In this document: in pieces, positions 17,559 through 26,020 of the stretch
Layout of the letters: the number at the start of each line of letters is the position of its first letter
Position numbering within the stretch: position 1 is the first letter of the stretch
Origin: Nocardioides sp. NBC_00368
Lineage (GTDB): Bacteria > Actinomycetota > Actinomycetes > Propionibacteriales > Nocardioidaceae
DNA: 64,000 nucleotides
Assembly (NCBI RefSeq): GCF_036090055.1
Contig: NZ_CP107970.1
Location: forward strand, 1,862,501-1,926,500
Direction: 5' to 3'
Program-made: the position numbers and the translations under genes
Notes under the pieces: generated by a model
Database searches by the model: none
Seen by the model: only the letters and a program-made list of their open reading frames with translations
What the model was told of the DNA's origin: nothing

Positions 17559-18788
17559 ATGGCTGAGCAGTGGTACGAGAGGCTGGTCCGTCTTCAGGCC
17601 GCCAAGGGCTGGAGCAACCGGGAGACCGCGATGCACTACATCGCTCTGTCGCCGTTCCACGAGGAGACTCAGCTCGACTCGGTGCTCGCGATGTTCAAGC
17701 GCTACCGGCGCGGCGAGATCGCCAACCCGTCCCCCGAGACTCAGCAGGCCATCGCCGCGATGTTCGACCTGCCGGTCGCCGACTTCTTCGCCCAGCGTCC
17801 GCTCGCGAACCAGAACGTCCCGGACCGGTTGAGCCCGACCGAGTTCACCGACCTGGTGGCCGCGCTGCGTATGCCGAAGGTGGGCGAGGCTCATCTCGCT
17901 CAGGCGGAAGCTGAGGTCGAGCGCCTGTGCACGGCTTATTCAGCCCAAGACGCCCGCTCGCTGACCATCGAGGTCGACGACTGGCTGAAGGAGCTCGCCT
18001 CGCTGGTGCATGAAGGGCGAGTGTCCCTCGCCGGCCACGAGCGAGTCATCCACCTCACCGGCTGGTTATCGCTTCTCCGGGCTTGCCTCATGTGGGACCA
18101 GGGCGACGAGCAGGCCACCCACCAGGCCCGCGTCGCTGCCGAGGGTTTCGCGGCCGACCTGGGCGACAACGTCATGGCCGCGTGGACGTGGGAGATCCGT
18201 GCCTGGATGGCACTGACCCAAGGCGACATGCCCAACGTCATCGCGGCCGCCGACGCCGGCATCCGCTGCGCCCCCAACGCCTCGGTCGCTGCGCAGCTCC
18301 ACGCGCAGAAGGCCAAGGCGTACGCCCGGATGAAGGACAGTCACAAGACCGAGGTCGCCCTCGACCGGGTCCGCGAGGTTCTCGACGGCAACGACCTGCC
18401 GTCGAACGTACGCAACCACTTCAACGTCGACCCGACCAAAGCCTCCTTCTACGCGATGGACGCCTACCGCACCCTGCACGGGCGCGAACGGATGGCCGAC
18501 GCCATGGCCGACACCGTCATCGCCACCAGCACTCGTCCGGACGGCACCGTCATCAGCCCGATGCGTCTCGCGGAGGCGCAGCTGACCAAGGCCGTCCTCG
18601 CCGCCCGCGACGGCAGCCCTGTCACCGCACTCGAGCTCGCCGAGGCCGCGTTGAATCACGAGCGCCGTTCACAACCCAGCCTGTTGCTCGTCGCCAGCGA
18701 GGTCGCCCACGAGCTCGAGTACCGCTCCCCCGCCGACGGCGCCGAGTTCCGCAACCACCTACGTGAGCTCAGCGGGCCAGCAACGTAG
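17559..18788 (+). CDS. HTH/TPR-type cytoplasmic regulator
   Basis: A 409-residue protein with an N-terminal XRE-like segment ('LQAAKGWSNRETAMHYIAL' to 'FKRYRRGEIANPSPETQQAIAAMFDLPVADFF', residues 5-75) and a long helical C-terminal part that looks like TPR-type repeats ('AAWTWEIRAWMALTQGDMPNVIAAADAGI', 'AAQLHAQKAKAYARM'). Such proteins are common in actinobacteria, often beside Nudix genes. GGGAGG precedes the ATG at 17559. It is divergent from TetR copy A, and the DUF5919 regulator holds the equivalent place beside TetR copy B. Confidence 0.7.
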   Translation: MAEQWYERLVRLQAAKGWSNRETAMHYIALSPFHEETQLDSVLAMFKRYRRGEIANPSPETQQAIAAMFDLPVADFFAQRPLANQNVPDRLSPTEFTDLVAALRMPKVGEAHLAQAEAEVERLCTAYSAQDARSLTIEVDDWLKELASLVHEGRVSLAGHERVIHLTGWLSLLRACLMWDQGDEQATHQARVAAEGFAADLGDNVMAAWTWEIRAWMALTQGDMPNVIAAADAGIRCAPNASVAAQLHAQKAKAYARMKDSHKTEVALDRVREVLDGNDLPSNVRNHFNVDPTKASFYAMDAYRTLHGRERMADAMADTVIATSTRPDGTVISPMRLAEAQLTKAVLAARDGSPVTALELAEAALNHERRSQPSLLLVASEVAHELEYRSPADGAEFRNHLRELSGPAT

Positions 18789-18821
18789 GTCACCGCAACC
18801 GGTGTCGCCGACGCCGGAGCA

Positions 18822-18875
18822 TCAGTCCTTGCGCCGCGTCCCGAACTCGTGACCCTGCATCACCTGCAGCATCAA
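18822..18875 (-). pseudogene. 3' remnant of a DUF385 nitroreductase-family gene cut by the IS element
   Basis: Read on the minus strand, these 54 bases encode LMLQVMQGHEFGTRRKD and a stop. They align with the last codons of the intact gene at 25642 (LVLQVLQKHEFRLLRTA), with most bases identical over about 33 bp. The open frame runs into the IS end at 18876 and the rest of the gene is not found on the other side, where only about 30 bp separate the IS from the next gene. This suggests insertion followed by deletion. Confidence 0.55.
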
Positions 18876-18908
18876 ACCTGAGTTGGCTCAAGTGGTTAGT
18901 GCGTGAGG

Positions 18909-20570
18909 TTAGGCGTGCTCGAGCGCGTCGAGGATGGCTTGCTGTGGTTCGGGGATGATGGGGGCGAAGGTCTGCTGGGTGCCGTTGATCGCGATGGTCG
19001 CGGACCGCAGTGGCCGTAGTTGGCGAACGACGTTGCGGATGGCGAGCCCGGTCCGGGCTTGGACCTCGCGGCTGACCGCGAGCGCGGTGAACACGATGGT
19101 GAGGTGGGCCTCGATCGCGTCGCGGGTGTGGTGGAACATCGGCCGGGCGCGGAGGTCGGTCTTGGACATCCGGAAGGACTGCTCGACCTGCCATAGGGCG
19201 TGGTAGCTGGCGATGACCTCGCCGGCGGGCATCACCGTGGCGGGGATGTTGGTGACGTAGCCCTTCAGCCCGACCAGTCGCCGGGCTCGGGCCAGCGATG
19301 CCTCGTCAAGCTCGGCAGCGCCGTTGCGGGTCTTGACGAACCGGGGCGTGCGGGCGGCCTTCTCGCCCGCGACGACGGCTTTGGCCTTGTTCTCCTGCAG
19401 GGTCAGCGTCCGGTTGTCGCGCACTGCGCGCTTGGTCGAGTAGGCCCACACCGCTCGCCACGAGCCGGGATGGTGCTCGGGGTCCCAGACCGGTTCGGCC
19501 TTCTGCTTCGGGTCGTTCTCGATCTTGTGCCCGGTGCGTGGGGTGATGGTGTCGATGACTTGGGCGTCGGTGAAGGCGTCGCCGTGCCAGCGGAAGTGGG
19601 ACTCCAGATCGTTGGGTGCCTTGGTCACTCGCGATCCCACGATGAACCGCAGGTCAGCCTCGTCCAGGTCGCGCAGATTCGTGGCTGCCAGCATCCCGGC
19701 GTCGGCGACGATCACGATGTCAGCCAGCCCGTGCCGGGTCTGGAACTGCTTCACGATCGGGATCAGCGTGAGCGTCTCGGCCTTGTTGCCCTCGAAGCAG
19801 CCGATCTCGAGCGGGAACCCGCGTCGGTCGACCAGCAGGCCCACGACGATCTGGGGGTCGACGCGGCGTTCCTTGGAGTAGCCGACCTTGCGCAGTTCGT
19901 CTTCCTTCTCTGCCTCGAAGTAAAGAGTGGTGACGTCGTAGAGGATCAGGCTGATGTCGCCGCGGGTGGCGGCGTGAGCGAAGCAGGCGGTCGCGATCTG
20001 GTCGCGGTAGCTGCTGCCCTTCTTCGCGCCGCCCGTCGTCGCGGGCTTGGTCTTGGCGTGTGCGCGGCTCAGGGTGCGCTTCATCGTCGCGTAGCTGGCT
20101 GGGGTTCGGCCCAGGTCCTTCAACACGCGCCCGGTGTCAAGCAGTGAGGTCGGCTCTACGATCCGGGCGATCACCAGGTCGCGGAAGACCGGATCGTCGA
20201 GGATGTTGAACCCCAAACTGTCGAAGACCGTCGCGAGGGTCTCGTGCAGGAGTCGGGAGTCAGTGCTCACGACCCGACCGGGTTCATCACGCCGCGCCCT
20301 CACCGGCCGTGGAACCGGGTCGAGGACGCCCTGTGCAACCGGTTCGGACACGAGTTCCGCGACCCGCGGCGTGGGCGCGACATCCAGGTCGAGAGCGTCC
20401 TGTCCGGGATCGGCCAGCAGGCTGCGTGCCTGTTCAAGCAGGAGCCCGAGCTCGGCATCAGTGTGCGCCGAACCAAGGTGCTTCACGATCCGCTGACGCC
20501 CGCCGGCGTATTCAGCGATCTGGACCGCGGTGGCACCCGACCCGGTCCTCACCCGCCGAATGAACGCCAC
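18909..20570 (-). CDS. IS1634-family DDE transposase
   Basis: A full-length 553-residue transposase. The N-terminal 'MAFIRRVRTGSGATAVQIAEY' and the core words 'LILYDVTTLYFEAEKEDELRKVGYSKE', 'GCFEGNKAETLTLIPIVKQF', 'IVIVADAGMLAATNL' and 'ALWQVEQSFRMSKTDLRARPMFHHT' are those of the IS1634/IS1549 group and supply the acidic catalytic residues. No frameshift or internal stop is present, so the element may still be active. The start ATG is at 20570. Confidence 0.92.
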   Translation of the reverse strand: MAFIRRVRTGSGATAVQIAEYAGGRQRIVKHLGSAHTDAELGLLLEQARSLLADPGQDALDLDVAPTPRVAELVSEPVAQGVLDPVPRPVRARRDEPGRVVSTDSRLLHETLATVFDSLGFNILDDPVFRDLVIARIVEPTSLLDTGRVLKDLGRTPASYATMKRTLSRAHAKTKPATTGGAKKGSSYRDQIATACFAHAATRGDISLILYDVTTLYFEAEKEDELRKVGYSKERRVDPQIVVGLLVDRRGFPLEIGCFEGNKAETLTLIPIVKQFQTRHGLADIVIVADAGMLAATNLRDLDEADLRFIVGSRVTKAPNDLESHFRWHGDAFTDAQVIDTITPRTGHKIENDPKQKAEPVWDPEHHPGSWRAVWAYSTKRAVRDNRTLTLQENKAKAVVAGEKAARTPRFVKTRNGAAELDEASLARARRLVGLKGYVTNIPATVMPAGEVIASYHALWQVEQSFRMSKTDLRARPMFHHTRDAIEAHLTIVFTALAVSREVQARTGLAIRNVVRQLRPLRSATIAINGTQQTFAPIIPEPQQAILDALEHA

Positions 20571-20591
20571 CCCGCGACCCTAGACCGCGCC

Positions 20592-20619
20592 CGCTTAGTG
20601 CGTGAAAACGTACTAAGCG
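20592..20619. repeat. Hairpin at the promoter end of the IS element
   Basis: CGCTTAGTGCGT (20592-20603) and ACGTACTAAGCG (20608-20619) pair at 11 of 12 positions around a GAAA loop, 22 bp upstream of the transposase start and inside the right end. It could block readthrough into the transposase gene or be a transposase-binding site. Confidence 0.5.
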
Positions 20620-20719
20620 TCATCCATACCCGCAGGTCAGCGACATCTCGTCCCGCCCATCCCCGACCGGTGAGCCAAGTCAGGTCAAACTGGCTGCGGG
20701 TCGCACTCGATCGGAGTTC

Positions 20720-22126
20720 TCACGCCGCTTCGTCTCCCGCAGGGGCCGAACGGTCATCGGCTGCCGCGCGTAAGCAGAACTCGTCGTTCAATTTGATGAC
20801 CAGCGCCACGAGCAACTTGATAGCAACCAAGTAGGAACTAAAGTGCGCCTCCTCTGTTCCCTCAAGTTGAGCACCGTGCGAGTACCTGTTACGCAGGTTC
20901 GGACCGTTGTGAAATCTACGGTTGAGCATGAAGTCGAGGTAACACCCCTCGGCTTCCGTCAGCAGTGTGGATCTCCGTGTTACCCAACCACGACTCTCCA
21001 CGTCGTCCACGTAGGCGCGGCCCGCGTCCGACAGATGATAGTAACTCACCGCTTCCTTTGCCCATAGGGTGTGAAGGATGAGGAATTTTTCCTCGCTGGC
21101 CAGCGAAACGCGCCCGTCCCGAACAGTCAGCACGTCGTGCTCCATAAGATAATTGAGACCGCGCAACTGGTGCCGGCCGAAGTCCTCCATCTTGAGCTGG
21201 TTTGTTATCACAAGCCGCGCGAAGTTCACGTCTTGCAGGTCTTCTCGGACGTAAGCGAGGCCAGATTGATCAGAGAAAAGGGCGTTCAAAATGCCAACGA
21301 GGTCAGTGCCGTCGACCCGATAAACGTACTTTCCTTCCAGAGCACTCGGGACGTCGGTATATGCAACCGCATCGGACGACATGTCCAGCATGGCGAAATC
21401 AACGATCCCGTCCTCAATGAACAGATGAAACTGGCGAACCAGACCTTCCATCTCAGGGAACAGGTGGCGGCAACGCTCAAGGTAGGTGGCCGTGGGCGAA
21501 GACGCCTTAAACCGGAACCCGGAGACGGAAAACTCCGACGGAAGGTAGTCATTGACGAACCACTCCAATAGCGGCTCGAGCTCAACGTCCTGAGATTTCA
21601 GAAACCGAATATACATCGCGGTCTGGAGCGTCGAACTCCAGTCCTTTACTTTGTATACCGCGCCCGTGACGTAGTCCTTCGCTCCTTTGGCCGTCATCAA
21701 CCCTTCGAGGATCCCAAGGTCGGCGTCGAATGCCGGCAAATTCAGCAGACCATCAGCATCTGCGAAGTCGAACAGGAACTGGAAGTTGTTTAGAACACTC
21801 GGCGGCTCCAAAGTCTCCTCAAGCCACGTTCGACTGTAAGAGTACTTCGCCACCATGCCGACCAAAGCTTCCGCTACAGGAACAGTCTGGTCAGCATCAA
21901 CCGTCACCTCGCAGCCTGTCTTGAGGCCATTGTTCGTCTCGAAAAACTTCGCGACCACCTCTTCGCTGCGCTTCCGTGCGCGGAAGCGCAGACGGCGGTC
22001 AATTCCAACCTTCGCGTCGTCAGACGTCCGAGAAATTAATTCCAACGAGTTCGGGTGCGCGTCTTCAGACTCGATGAAGCTACTCATCAGAACCCGCGCA
22101 TCTGCGGAGTCGAAACTGCTAGGCAT
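20720..22126 (-). CDS. Large protein with a C-terminal HEPN-like R-x4-H motif (candidate defence effector)
   Basis: A 468-residue protein that I cannot assign to a named family. Near the C-terminus 'NGPNLRNRYSHG' (R412 to H417) gives the R-x4-6-H motif in the 'LRNxxSHG' form typical of HEPN ribonuclease domains, followed by a hydrophobic helix 'LVAIKLLVALVIKLNDEF'. The rest is mixed alpha/beta without signal peptide. Base composition is clearly lower in GC than neighbours, with codons such as TCA, AAA and ATA, suggesting recent transfer. The ATG at 22126 overlaps the end of the partner gene by 8 bases. The HEPN reading rests on one motif; it may instead be a structural helix. Confidence 0.6.
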   Translation of the reverse strand: MPSSFDSADARVLMSSFIESEDAHPNSLELISRTSDDAKVGIDRRLRFRARKRSEEVVAKFFETNNGLKTGCEVTVDADQTVPVAEALVGMVAKYSYSRTWLEETLEPPSVLNNFQFLFDFADADGLLNLPAFDADLGILEGLMTAKGAKDYVTGAVYKVKDWSSTLQTAMYIRFLKSQDVELEPLLEWFVNDYLPSEFSVSGFRFKASSPTATYLERCRHLFPEMEGLVRQFHLFIEDGIVDFAMLDMSSDAVAYTDVPSALEGKYVYRVDGTDLVGILNALFSDQSGLAYVREDLQDVNFARLVITNQLKMEDFGRHQLRGLNYLMEHDVLTVRDGRVSLASEEKFLILHTLWAKEAVSYYHLSDAGRAYVDDVESRGWVTRRSTLLTEAEGCYLDFMLNRRFHNGPNLRNRYSHGAQLEGTEEAHFSSYLVAIKLLVALVIKLNDEFCLRAAADDRSAPAGDEAA

Positions 22127-22799
22127 AGATCGGCGTCGCGGTGCTCGCCGCCAGATACTTTTGGACCAGAATCTCACCGTTCAACGGGTCGGACAGCAAC
22201 AACGACCGAACATCGGCGCCATAAGCCTTGACCAGGGCCTTCGAATTCAAGAAGTCCCGAAGGACGAATCCCGTCGCTTGCAACGCCGAAAGCATAGAAT
22301 TGGCTTGGCACCGCTCGAACGCTCCTTGTCGGGCCAACTCATCGAGCAAATCAATTCGATAGAAGACAGGAACGCCTACCATCACCGAAGTCACGTTCGA
22401 CTCGTCTACCGAGCGGAAGAAGCTTGCCACTGCGCGCCGTATCATTGGGACCCGGCCCAACAGATCCGAGCGATCTTCTTCACTCAGCCGATCCGGAACC
22501 AGCCCCGCCTCAATGAACTTGATGACATTCGCCAACTCCAACGCATCTCCGACGCTCGCGACGCCCTTGACCGCATCGAACTTCTGTGCAATTTCGGCAG
22601 CACGAGACGCTTCCAGGCCGACGCTCATGTCAGTCACGCTGTAGAACTTCACGCGCCGAGCCTCGACGTCGACGTTCTCGTGATCCGCGGCAGGCTCCAA
22701 GGCCTTTTCTGACTCGTTGTCTCCGCTTCGGTCGGCCTCAGTCTTGTCGGACACGCTGTTTACCCATTCTCCTGCTCGGTTGTAGCGGATCGCCAACAT
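22119..22799 (-). CDS. Unknown protein, partner of the HEPN-like gene
   Basis: A 226-residue soluble protein first in a two-gene operon. The N-terminal ~50 residues are acidic and probably disordered ('SDKTEADRSGDNESEKALEPAADHENVD'). The rest is mostly helical, with 'EARRVKFYSVTDMSVGLEASRAAEIAQKFDAV' and 'VPVFYRIDLLDELARQGAFERCQANSMLSAL'. No known domain is recognised. The ATG at 22799 is the first in frame; a GTG at about 22755 is an alternative. Its stop codon (TAG) lies inside the start region of the next gene, so the two are translationally coupled. Composition is AT-richer than average, like its partner. Confidence 0.6.
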   Translation of the reverse strand: MLAIRYNRAGEWVNSVSDKTEADRSGDNESEKALEPAADHENVDVEARRVKFYSVTDMSVGLEASRAAEIAQKFDAVKGVASVGDALELANVIKFIEAGLVPDRLSEEDRSDLLGRVPMIRRAVASFFRSVDESNVTSVMVGVPVFYRIDLLDELARQGAFERCQANSMLSALQATGFVLRDFLNSKALVKAYGADVRSLLLSDPLNGEILVQKYLAASTATPIYA

Positions 22800-22963
22800 G
22801 CACCCCGCACTCGATGACTCTACGGAGTGGCACCGACAGTTTGCGTCGCGGCGTACGACGGTTAGGCGGAGTCGTCGCTTGCCCAGCCACCCCAGGATTG
22901 ATCCACGTCAAATCCGAATCACCCTGCAGCAAAGGCTGGCGCCTCCACGACTCGCGCGTTCCG

Positions 22964-23677
22964 CTACGCCGGCCGCTCCTCGGCGAACCGCAGCAAGAGG
23001 TCGTCTGCCGTAACCGTCGTGCGAGCGATCCTCGCCTCGGGCACGCCACAGATCCGAAGACACGTCGCCGCGATCGCTCGCGCGTGCGCAGAGGTGACCT
23101 CGACGCGGCGCGAGCGGATCCGGATCACGACCTCGACCGCCTGGACCAGCAACCCACCCAGCTGGTCCACGCTTACTGTGGCGGCGACAGGGCGACTGAC
23201 GATGTCTGCACCCAACCGACCGTACGCAGCAGTCAACTCCTGCAGCGCAGGCTGGAACTCCGCGAAGACCTCGCTGCTCCTGACATCGGGCATCCGGCAG
23301 AGCTTGCCGAGGTTGTGCGGCACGGTCGCGAGCGTCTCCACGTCAATCAGGGCCAACACATAGAGCGCCGCCTCCGGCACGTCAGCCGGACACGCCACCT
23401 CGATCCTCTCGACCTTCTCGAGGCTCGGTCGCACCGAAAGCTCCAGGAGCTCGGCGAGGATGCCCGGCTTGCCCGCGAAGTGGTAGTACAGCGACGCCTG
23501 CCTGATCCCCACCTTCTCCGCGATGTCCCGCGTCGAGGTCGCCGCGAACCCACGGTTGACGAAGAGATCCGCCGCCACATGGAGGATCTCATCGCGAGGA
23601 CCTGCCGCGCTCGCCGCCCGCGGGATCACCCGAGGCCGGCCGGGTCGGGTGATACCTGCAGGCGCAGACGTGCTCAT
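22964..23677 (-). CDS. TetR-family transcriptional regulator, copy B
   Basis: A 237-residue paralogue of the regulator at 16654, in the same orientation and 6310 bp downstream. The HTH region is identical in protein and, over more than 100 bp, in DNA; differences cluster at the N-terminus (MSTSAPAGI against MSQHALATA) and in scattered C-terminal positions. AGAAGGA precedes the ATG at 23677. It is divergent from the DUF5919 regulator at 23840. Ligand unknown. Confidence 0.85.
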   Translation of the reverse strand: MSTSAPAGITRPGRPRVIPRAASAAGPRDEILHVAADLFVNRGFAATSTRDIAEKVGIRQASLYYHFAGKPGILAELLELSVRPSLEKVERIEVACPADVPEAALYVLALIDVETLATVPHNLGKLCRMPDVRSSEVFAEFQPALQELTAAYGRLGADIVSRPVAATVSVDQLGGLLVQAVEVVIRIRSRRVEVTSAHARAIAATCLRICGVPEARIARTTVTADDLLLRFAEERPA

Positions 23678-23839
23678 CGGATCCTTCTCAGGGAGCGGAG
23701 GCGGGCTGGAGGTCCCCAGCGCTCCGACGCTGTTCCAGCCTGGTGCGCCGAGGACTGAAACCACCATCACCTCGGACCCCGGGACGTTTGCACCTCCCGC
23801 CAGGGACATATGGGGACGTTTGTCCGGTAGGTTGGCGGC

Positions 23840-24583
23840 ATGCCGAATCACAGGCTCCGATCCGCGCTCGCTGCTCACGACATGACGACCGCAGGATTGG
23901 CCGCCACTGTCGGAGTCGATCCGAAGAGCGTGGAGCGATGGCTGACCCAGGACCGCGTCCCCCACCGCGGCACCCGGGCGCGGGTCGCGACCGTGCTCGG
24001 TCACGAAGAGACCTACCTGTGGCCGAGCCTCCGGGACGGACTGGGTGCGACGGCGGCGACCGCGTCGGAGCTGGTCAGCATGTGGCCCACACGGGACAGC
24101 GTCCCGGGCGACGTGTGGCGCTCGCTCTCGTCGCGCGTCAGCCGCCGACTCGAGGTGCTCGTCTACTCCGGTGGGTTCGTGGTCGAGGCCTTCGGACTAC
24201 CTCGCGAGATCAGACGGATGGCTGCTGACGACGGCAGCGTCAGGATCTTGCTCGGCGATCCCAAATCCAACGAAGTCAGGCGACGAGGTATGGCCGAGGG
24301 CCTCCCGACGCTTCCCGCACGTGCAGCCTCGACTCTCGACTATCTCCGTGACGTTCGCGGTCTTCCAGGAGTCGAGGTCCGCGTCCATGACGTGCCGTTG
24401 TACGCCTCGATCTACCGCTTCGATGACCACATGCTCGTCAATCCGCACACCCATGGCATCGGCGCCAAGGACTCGCCGGTCTTCCACTACGAACGCGTCG
24501 GGACCGGCGGGTTGTTCGGCTACTACGAGAAGGCGTTCGACCGTGTCTGGGAGACCGCCACTCCCCCAGCCCCCATAGGGTGA
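23840..24583 (+). CDS. XRE-type HTH regulator with DUF5919-like C-terminal domain
   Basis: A 247-residue protein. Residues 5-50 ('LRSALAAHDMTTAGLAATVGVDPKSVERWLTQDRVPHRGTR' read in parts) form a Cro/C1-like helix-turn-helix; the C-terminal 160 residues ('RRLEVLVYSGGFVVEAFGLP', 'VRILLGDPKS', 'MLVNPHTHGIGAKDSPVFHYERVG') fit the DUF5919 domain, which is related to phospholipase-D-like folds but here without an H-K-D pair. TAGGTT lies 8 bases before the ATG, so it may be leaderless. It is followed after 6 bases by Nudix copy B, with which it forms an operon. Confidence 0.78.
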   Translation: MPNHRLRSALAAHDMTTAGLAATVGVDPKSVERWLTQDRVPHRGTRARVATVLGHEETYLWPSLRDGLGATAATASELVSMWPTRDSVPGDVWRSLSSRVSRRLEVLVYSGGFVVEAFGLPREIRRMAADDGSVRILLGDPKSNEVRRRGMAEGLPTLPARAASTLDYLRDVRGLPGVEVRVHDVPLYASIYRFDDHMLVNPHTHGIGAKDSPVFHYERVGTGGLFGYYEKAFDRVWETATPPAPIG

Positions 24584-24589
24584 ATCGAC

Positions 24590-25072
24590 ATGGGCCGCAG
24601 AATCGACTGGTACGACGACCCCTCCGCTCCTGAGGTCAACAGCATCAAACCCAGCGCCGGCGCCTTCGTACGTGACGACCCTGGCCGGATCCTGTTGATC
24701 CGACGCGACGACAACGGCAACTGGTCCATGCCCGGCGGCGCGATGGACCCGGGTGAGTCGCTCACGGCATGCGCGGTTCGCGAGACCTTCGAGGAGACCG
24801 GCATCAACATCGAGGTGACAGGTCTCGTCGGGATCTGGACCGATCCTCGCCATCGGATCGAGTACACCTCCGACGGCGAGGTCCGTCAGGAGTTCACCAT
24901 CATCTACGCCGGCCGCTACCTCGCGGGCGAACCCACCCCGTCAGCCGAGAGCACTCACGTCGAGTGGGTGTCCCCGGACAAGGTGCCAAGCCTCCAGATG
25001 GACCGCAGCCAGCGCGTCAGGATCGACTGGGCGCTCAACCGCAGCGACCCACACCTCGATCCCAACCCCTGA
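24590..25072 (+). CDS. Nudix hydrolase, copy B, intact Nudix box
   Basis: A 160-residue Nudix hydrolase. The box is complete: G50, E56, R64-E65, E68-E69 and G71 ('GGAMDPGESLTACAVRETFEETG'). It is very similar to the product at 14793 over the whole length, but keeps the Glu that copy A has lost. The gene abuts the convergent HD gene with no gap. Co-transcription with the DUF5919 regulator suggests a nucleotide-derivative signal, but the substrate is not known. Confidence 0.88.
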   Translation: MGRRIDWYDDPSAPEVNSIKPSAGAFVRDDPGRILLIRRDDNGNWSMPGGAMDPGESLTACAVRETFEETGINIEVTGLVGIWTDPRHRIEYTSDGEVRQEFTIIYAGRYLAGEPTPSAESTHVEWVSPDKVPSLQMDRSQRVRIDWALNRSDPHLDPNP

Positions 25073-25618
25073 TCATTCGGCCCTCAGAAGACGGTCCTCA
25101 ACCCGGCGCACCGTCCCAACGAGGTCGCCGCGCGCAGCTTCCACGAAACGACCGACGACGTCGCCCTCGCCGTAGCGCGTCTGGATCTCGGCCAGCCGAT
25201 CCCCCACCGTCACGCGCTCACCTCCTGGACCCGTCGTCATGTCGCAGAAGCACAACGCATCCTCGAGCTCAGGAGACGGGCGTGGGAACTCAGCAAGCGC
25301 TTCACTCACGCCGCGCAGCCCAGCCTCGAATCTGCTGCACGAATGGTGGGCCACGAGTCGTACGATCTCCTCGTCCCATCCCGTGCTCCTCAGGTAGCGG
25401 GCGCCATCAACGGGATGGAAGCCGGTCTCGCGCAGTTCGTCGGCATAGCCGATGTCATGGAGCCACGCCGCGGCGACCAGCGTCTCCGAGTCCAACCCGA
25501 GCTTGGCCGCGGCGCCCGCAGCCGCGTCGGCCACTGTCTGCACGTGCAACCAGCGACGCCCCAGTGGTTCCACGAGCCGACGTGCCTCGTTGCGGGCACT
25601 GATCAGCTTGCTGGACAC
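25073..25618 (-). CDS. HD-domain phosphohydrolase
   Basis: A 181-residue protein with 'AAAWLHDIGYADELRETGFHPVDGARYL', which supplies the adjacent His-Asp pair and a following His of the HD fold, and an upstream His ('RRWLHVQTV'). 'VRLVAHHSC' and 'LCFCDMTTG' give further metal ligands. It probably hydrolyses a nucleotide or other phosphate; no output domain is fused. The GTG at 25618 has TAGGCT seven bases upstream and no Shine-Dalgarno sequence, the leaderless pattern. Confidence 0.82.
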   Translation of the reverse strand: MSSKLISARNEARRLVEPLGRRWLHVQTVADAAAGAAAKLGLDSETLVAAAWLHDIGYADELRETGFHPVDGARYLRSTGWDEEIVRLVAHHSCSRFEAGLRGVSEALAEFPRPSPELEDALCFCDMTTGPGGERVTVGDRLAEIQTRYGEGDVVGRFVEAARGDLVGTVRRVEDRLLRAE

Positions 25619-25641
25619 CCGCGGAAGCCTAGTTCAGACGA

Positions 25642-26019
25642 TCAGGCCGTACGCAGCAGCCTGAACTCGTGCTTCTGCAGCACCTGCAGCACCAGCTTGG
25701 CCGGATAGCCGAAGGCATCGCGCCCGGCATCGGACGGGAATGGCTCGATGGCGGAGACCTGATGCCACTGCCCGTCCACGAACACCTCGCAGCGCCCGGC
25801 GGCGACGATGTTGCGATACCAGTTGACGTTCTCGCCGTAGGTCAGCTCCGCGATGAACCCTTCCGGCACGAGCGCCAACATGATCGGCGTCTCGTACGTC
25901 TTCCCCGACTTCCGTCCCACATGACGCACGAGCGAGAACGGGCCGTGCCCCGAGCGGGCCACCCGGATCGTCACCCGGTTGAACGTGTTCTTCATAAACC
26001 ACAGCCACTTGCGACGCAT
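25642..26019 (-). CDS. DUF385 nitroreductase-family (deazaflavin-dependent type) protein
   Basis: A 125-residue split-beta-barrel protein with 'LVRHVGRKSGKTYETPIMLALVPEGF', 'NVNWYRNIVAAGRCEVFVDGQWHQV' and a basic N-terminus. This family includes F420-dependent Ddn-like enzymes, though many members have no tested activity. GGAGA precedes the ATG at 26019. It starts two bases after the stop of a second family member on the same strand (26021-26485), so the two form an operon. A remnant of a third copy lies at 18822. Confidence 0.8.
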   Translation of the reverse strand: MRRKWLWFMKNTFNRVTIRVARSGHGPFSLVRHVGRKSGKTYETPIMLALVPEGFIAELTYGENVNWYRNIVAAGRCEVFVDGQWHQVSAIEPFPSDAGRDAFGYPAKLVLQVLQKHEFRLLRTA

Positions 26020-26020
26020 C

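Larger units (their letters stand above)
18876..20685. mobile_element. IS1634-family insertion sequence, about 1.81 kb
   Basis: One long transposase gene is flanked by imperfect inverted repeats: ACCTGAGTTGGCTCA at 18876-18890 and the complement of 20671-20685, which match at 14 of 15 bases. A second word, TTAGTGCGTGA, is repeated just inside both ends (18896-18906 and 20595-20605). The flanks share only CAA (18873-18875 and 20686-20688), shorter than the duplication I would expect, so the outer limits are tentative or the right flank has been rearranged. Confidence 0.75.
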
